Source: an uncultured Clostridium sp. (GTDB taxonomy: Bacteria; Bacillota; Clostridia; Lachnospirales; Lachnospiraceae). From it: a stretch of DNA of 7,610 bases. Position 1 is the stretch's first letter; each line of letters begins with the position of its first letter. Positions 6,325 to 7,610 of the stretch are shown here, piece after piece. The translations under genes and the position numbers were made by a program. The stretch is from positions 1-7,610 of the forward strand of contig CATWBR010000213.1 of assembly GCA_958349075.1 (NCBI GenBank), given 5' to 3'. A model generated the notes under the pieces. That model was not told where the DNA came from. It did no database searches and was given only the letters and a program-made list of their open reading frames with translations.

Positions 6325-7338
6325 TTAAAATGTTCTGTCTGAAAGCGCTGCGTACGGTCTGAGACGGTTCATCAGGCCGTCAAATTCTTCAAAGGTGAGA
6401 GACTGCGGCCCATCGGAGAGCGCTTTCTCAGGGCAGGGATGGGCTTCGATCATCAGTCCGTCCGCCCCGGCGGCAATGGCTGCCTTGGAGAGCGGTTCCA
6501 CATAGGCCCTGACGCCCGTCGCATGGCTGGGATCCACGATAACCGGCAGATGGGTTCTCTGTCTCAGAACCGGAATCGCGCTTAAGTCCAGCGTATTTCT
6601 CGTGGATGTCTCATAAGTGCGTATTCCGCGCTCGCAGAGGACCACATTTTCATTGCCCTCAGACATAATGTATTCTGCGGCATTCAGCCACTCATCTATT
6701 GTAGCAGATAAACCGCGTTTCAGTAAGATAGGAAGGGAAGTTTTTCCCGCTTCTTTGAGCAGTTCGAAGTTTTGCATATTCCTGGCGCCAATCTGGAGCA
6801 TATCCACATACTGCACGGCCGATTCAATCGCGTGGCTGCTGGTGACCTCACAGATAACGGAAAGTCCGGTGGCTTCCCTGGCTTCCTTCATATATTTAAG
6901 GCCCTCCGTCTCAAGTCCCTGGAACGAGTAGGGAGAGGTCCTGGGTTTGTAGGCGCCTCCGCGGAGGAATGTAGCGCCGGCCTTTTTCACGGCAAAGGCC
7001 GTTTCCATCAACTGGCTGCTGCTCTCGATTGCGCAGGGGCCTGCCATAACCGTGAGCGTTCCCGGCCCAATCTCGGTGTTCTGCACTTTTATAACGGAGG
7101 GTTCGGGATGGAACTTCTTGTTGGCCAGTTTGTAGGATTCGGTGACATTCACCACCTTGTCTACGCCGTCTGAGATTTCAATATTGGAACCTGTAAGCCT
7201 TGTCTTATCGCCTACGACTCCGATGATAGTTACCTGATCACCCTTGGATAGATGAGCCGTCAGGCCCTTTGACTCGATCATTCCGGTGACTTTTCTGACC
7301 GCTTCCTCCGAAGCGTGCGGTTTCATTATAATAATCAT
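6325..7338 (-). CDS. aroF: 3-deoxy-7-phosphoheptulonate (DAHP) synthase, type I-beta with regulatory N-domain
   Basis: This is the first shikimate-pathway step: phosphoenolpyruvate plus erythrose 4-phosphate gives DAHP. At 337 residues it matches the Thermotoga-type enzyme in length and layout. A ferredoxin-like ACT-type regulatory domain occupies about 1-75 ([10 protein letters not shown] onward), followed by the catalytic barrel. Motifs are AGPCAIES (99-106), [16 protein letters not shown] (126-141), QIGARNMQN (192-200), ILLKRG (204-209), VDPSHATG (268-275), [18 protein letters not shown] (297-314). The expected metal ligands C102, H272, E298 and D309 are all present. The N-domain in this subfamily mediates feedback inhibition by tyrosine or phenylalanine, likely here too. 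No strong ribosome binding site precedes ATG 7338; a second ATG four codons in is possible, but the first fits family length better. The paralogue symbol (aroF, aroG or aroH) is arbitrary for this subfamily. Confidence 0.95.
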   Translation of the reverse strand: MIIIMKPHASEEAVRKVTGMIESKGLTAHLSKGDQVTIIGVVGDKTRLTGSNIEISDGVDKVVNVTESYKLANKKFHPEPSVIKVQNTEIGPGTLTVMAGPCAIESSSQLMETAFAVKKAGATFLRGGAYKPRTSPYSFQGLETEGLKYMKEAREATGLSVICEVTSSHAIESAVQYVDMLQIGARNMQNFELLKEAGKTSLPILLKRGLSATIDEWLNAAEYIMSEGNENVVLCERGIRTYETSTRNTLDLSAIPVLRQRTHLPVIVDPSHATGVRAYVEPLSKAAIAAGADGLMIEAHPCPEKALSDGPQSLTFEEFDGLMNRLRPYAALSDRTF

Positions 7339-7411
7339 TTCTTTGTCTCGCTTTCTTAATTCAGGATGTGAATCGTTCTTCTATTTATATGGGTTTTATG
7401 CGTTATTGCCT

Positions 7412-7440
7412 ATTGTATTGCATAAAGGAGAAGTTGTCAA
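7412..7440 (-). promoter_or_regulatory. Main promoter of the aromatic biosynthesis cluster
   Basis: Reading the - strand, TTGACA (7440-7435) is followed by exactly 17 bp and TACAAT (7417-7412). This is near-consensus sigma-A spacing and sequence. The predicted start is near 7405, giving a leader of about 67 bases before the DAHP synthase ATG, too short for a T-box. Confidence 0.8.
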
Positions 7441-7449
7441 CGATTTATT

Positions 7450-7474
7450 GCGTTAAACTTCGACAGTTTAACGC
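7450..7474. promoter_or_regulatory. Operator-like 9-bp perfect inverted repeat
   Basis: GCGTTAAAC (7450-7458) and GTTTAACGC (7466-7474) are exact reverse complements separated by seven bases. No T-run follows on either strand, so a terminator is unlikely. The site lies 10 bp upstream of the -35 box of the aromatic promoter and between divergent promoters. The half-site TGCGTTA recurs at 7399-7405 beside the predicted transcription start, in the same orientation and about 50 bp from the left arm. A binding site for a dimeric regulator is the simplest reading. Confidence 0.6.
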
Positions 7475-7557
7475 GGACGGCAAAAAAGCAGATGCTAAAA
7501 TAAGATAAAACCCGAAGATTTTCAATTCTCTTGTGTCAAATTGGCATAAAATTTGTA

Positions 7558-7563
7558 TATAAT
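7558..7563 (+). promoter_or_regulatory. Possible upstream rightward -10 box
   Basis: A perfect TATAAT lies at 7558-7563 in an AT-rich stretch. The best -35 candidates around 7531-7540 are poor (TTGTGT is at a 21-bp spacing), so this is only a possible secondary promoter. Confidence 0.3.
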
Positions 7564-7574
7564 GTGAATTTTGC

Positions 7575-7603
7575 TTGAAATTTTCTCACTTTTCTTGTAC
7601 AAT
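7575..7603 (+). promoter_or_regulatory. Rightward promoter for a gene beyond the window
   Basis: TTGAAA (7575-7580), a 17-bp spacer and TACAAT (7598-7603) form a good sigma-A promoter with its start at about the last base of the window. It implies a gene transcribed divergently from the aromatic cluster, just outside the window. Confidence 0.65.
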
Positions 7604-7610
7604 ATCAACA

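Noticed and set aside
5693..7173. + strand ORFs of 104-133 residues opposite the prephenate dehydrogenase and DAHP synthase genes
   Set aside because: They are antisense to well-supported enzymes and resemble no protein family.
7339..7405. T-box or peptide-leader attenuator for the aromatic cluster
   Set aside because: The leader from the predicted start is only about 67 bases, with no T-box sequence, no terminator hairpin and no Tyr/Phe/Trp-rich leader peptide.
7497..7525. Second leftward promoter TTGAAA-17-TATTTT upstream of the aromatic cluster
   Set aside because: The -10 match is poor and the region is AT-rich, so a chance match is likely; the promoter at 7412-7440 is far better.
1..7610. 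CRISPR arrays, insertion sequences, tRNA or rRNA genes
   Set aside because: No regularly spaced repeats, transposase-like ORFs, terminal inverted repeats or structural RNA genes other than the riboswitch were seen on either strand.

Overview
The window looks like chromosomal DNA of a Gram-positive anaerobe of the class Clostridia, most likely a member of the Lachnospiraceae. The reasons are strong GGAGG-type ribosome binding sites, sigma-A type promoters, a GEMM-I (c-di-GMP-I) riboswitch, a Cys-rich protein that resembles the clostridial DUF6144 family, and Firmicute-type aromatic biosynthesis enzymes. The genus cannot be fixed from this sequence alone.

Left part (+ strand). The 3' end of a Cys-rich protein gene (2-466) is followed by an intergenic region of 275 bp with inverted repeats, a promoter near 586-614 and a c-di-GMP-I riboswitch aptamer (about 627-695). 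The riboswitch leads directly into an 825-residue membrane-bound diguanylate cyclase (742-3219). This protein has a signal peptide, two tandem periplasmic solute-binding (SBP_bac_3-like) domains, one transmembrane helix, a PAS-like segment and a GGDEF domain with intact catalytic residues but no RxxD inhibitory site. An enzyme that makes c-di-GMP is therefore apparently controlled by a c-di-GMP-sensing leader, which implies a feedback circuit at the RNA level.

Right part (- strand, convergent with the cyclase gene). Reading leftwards from 7338 is an aromatic amino acid cluster: DAHP synthase with an N-terminal regulatory domain (7338-6325), prephenate dehydrogenase with a C-terminal ACT domain (6295-5198), EPSP synthase (5033-3753) and a half-size EamA-type membrane transporter (3702-3289). 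The first two genes are close together (29 bp) and follow a near-consensus promoter at 7440-7412. A 164-bp gap before aroA holds a second candidate promoter with direct repeats around its -35 box. The transporter follows aroA by 50 bp with a strong ribosome binding site, so it is probably cotranscribed. The three enzymes cover entry into the shikimate pathway, its penultimate step, and the tyrosine branch. The other pathway genes are not in the window.

Right edge (7339-7610). This is a gene-free divergent control region. It has the promoter of the aromatic cluster on the - strand, one or two + strand promoters pointing out of the window, and a 9-bp perfect inverted repeat (7450-7474) whose half-site recurs near the transcription start of the aromatic cluster. 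The items most worth following up are the riboswitch-cyclase feedback unit and the operator-like inverted repeat.
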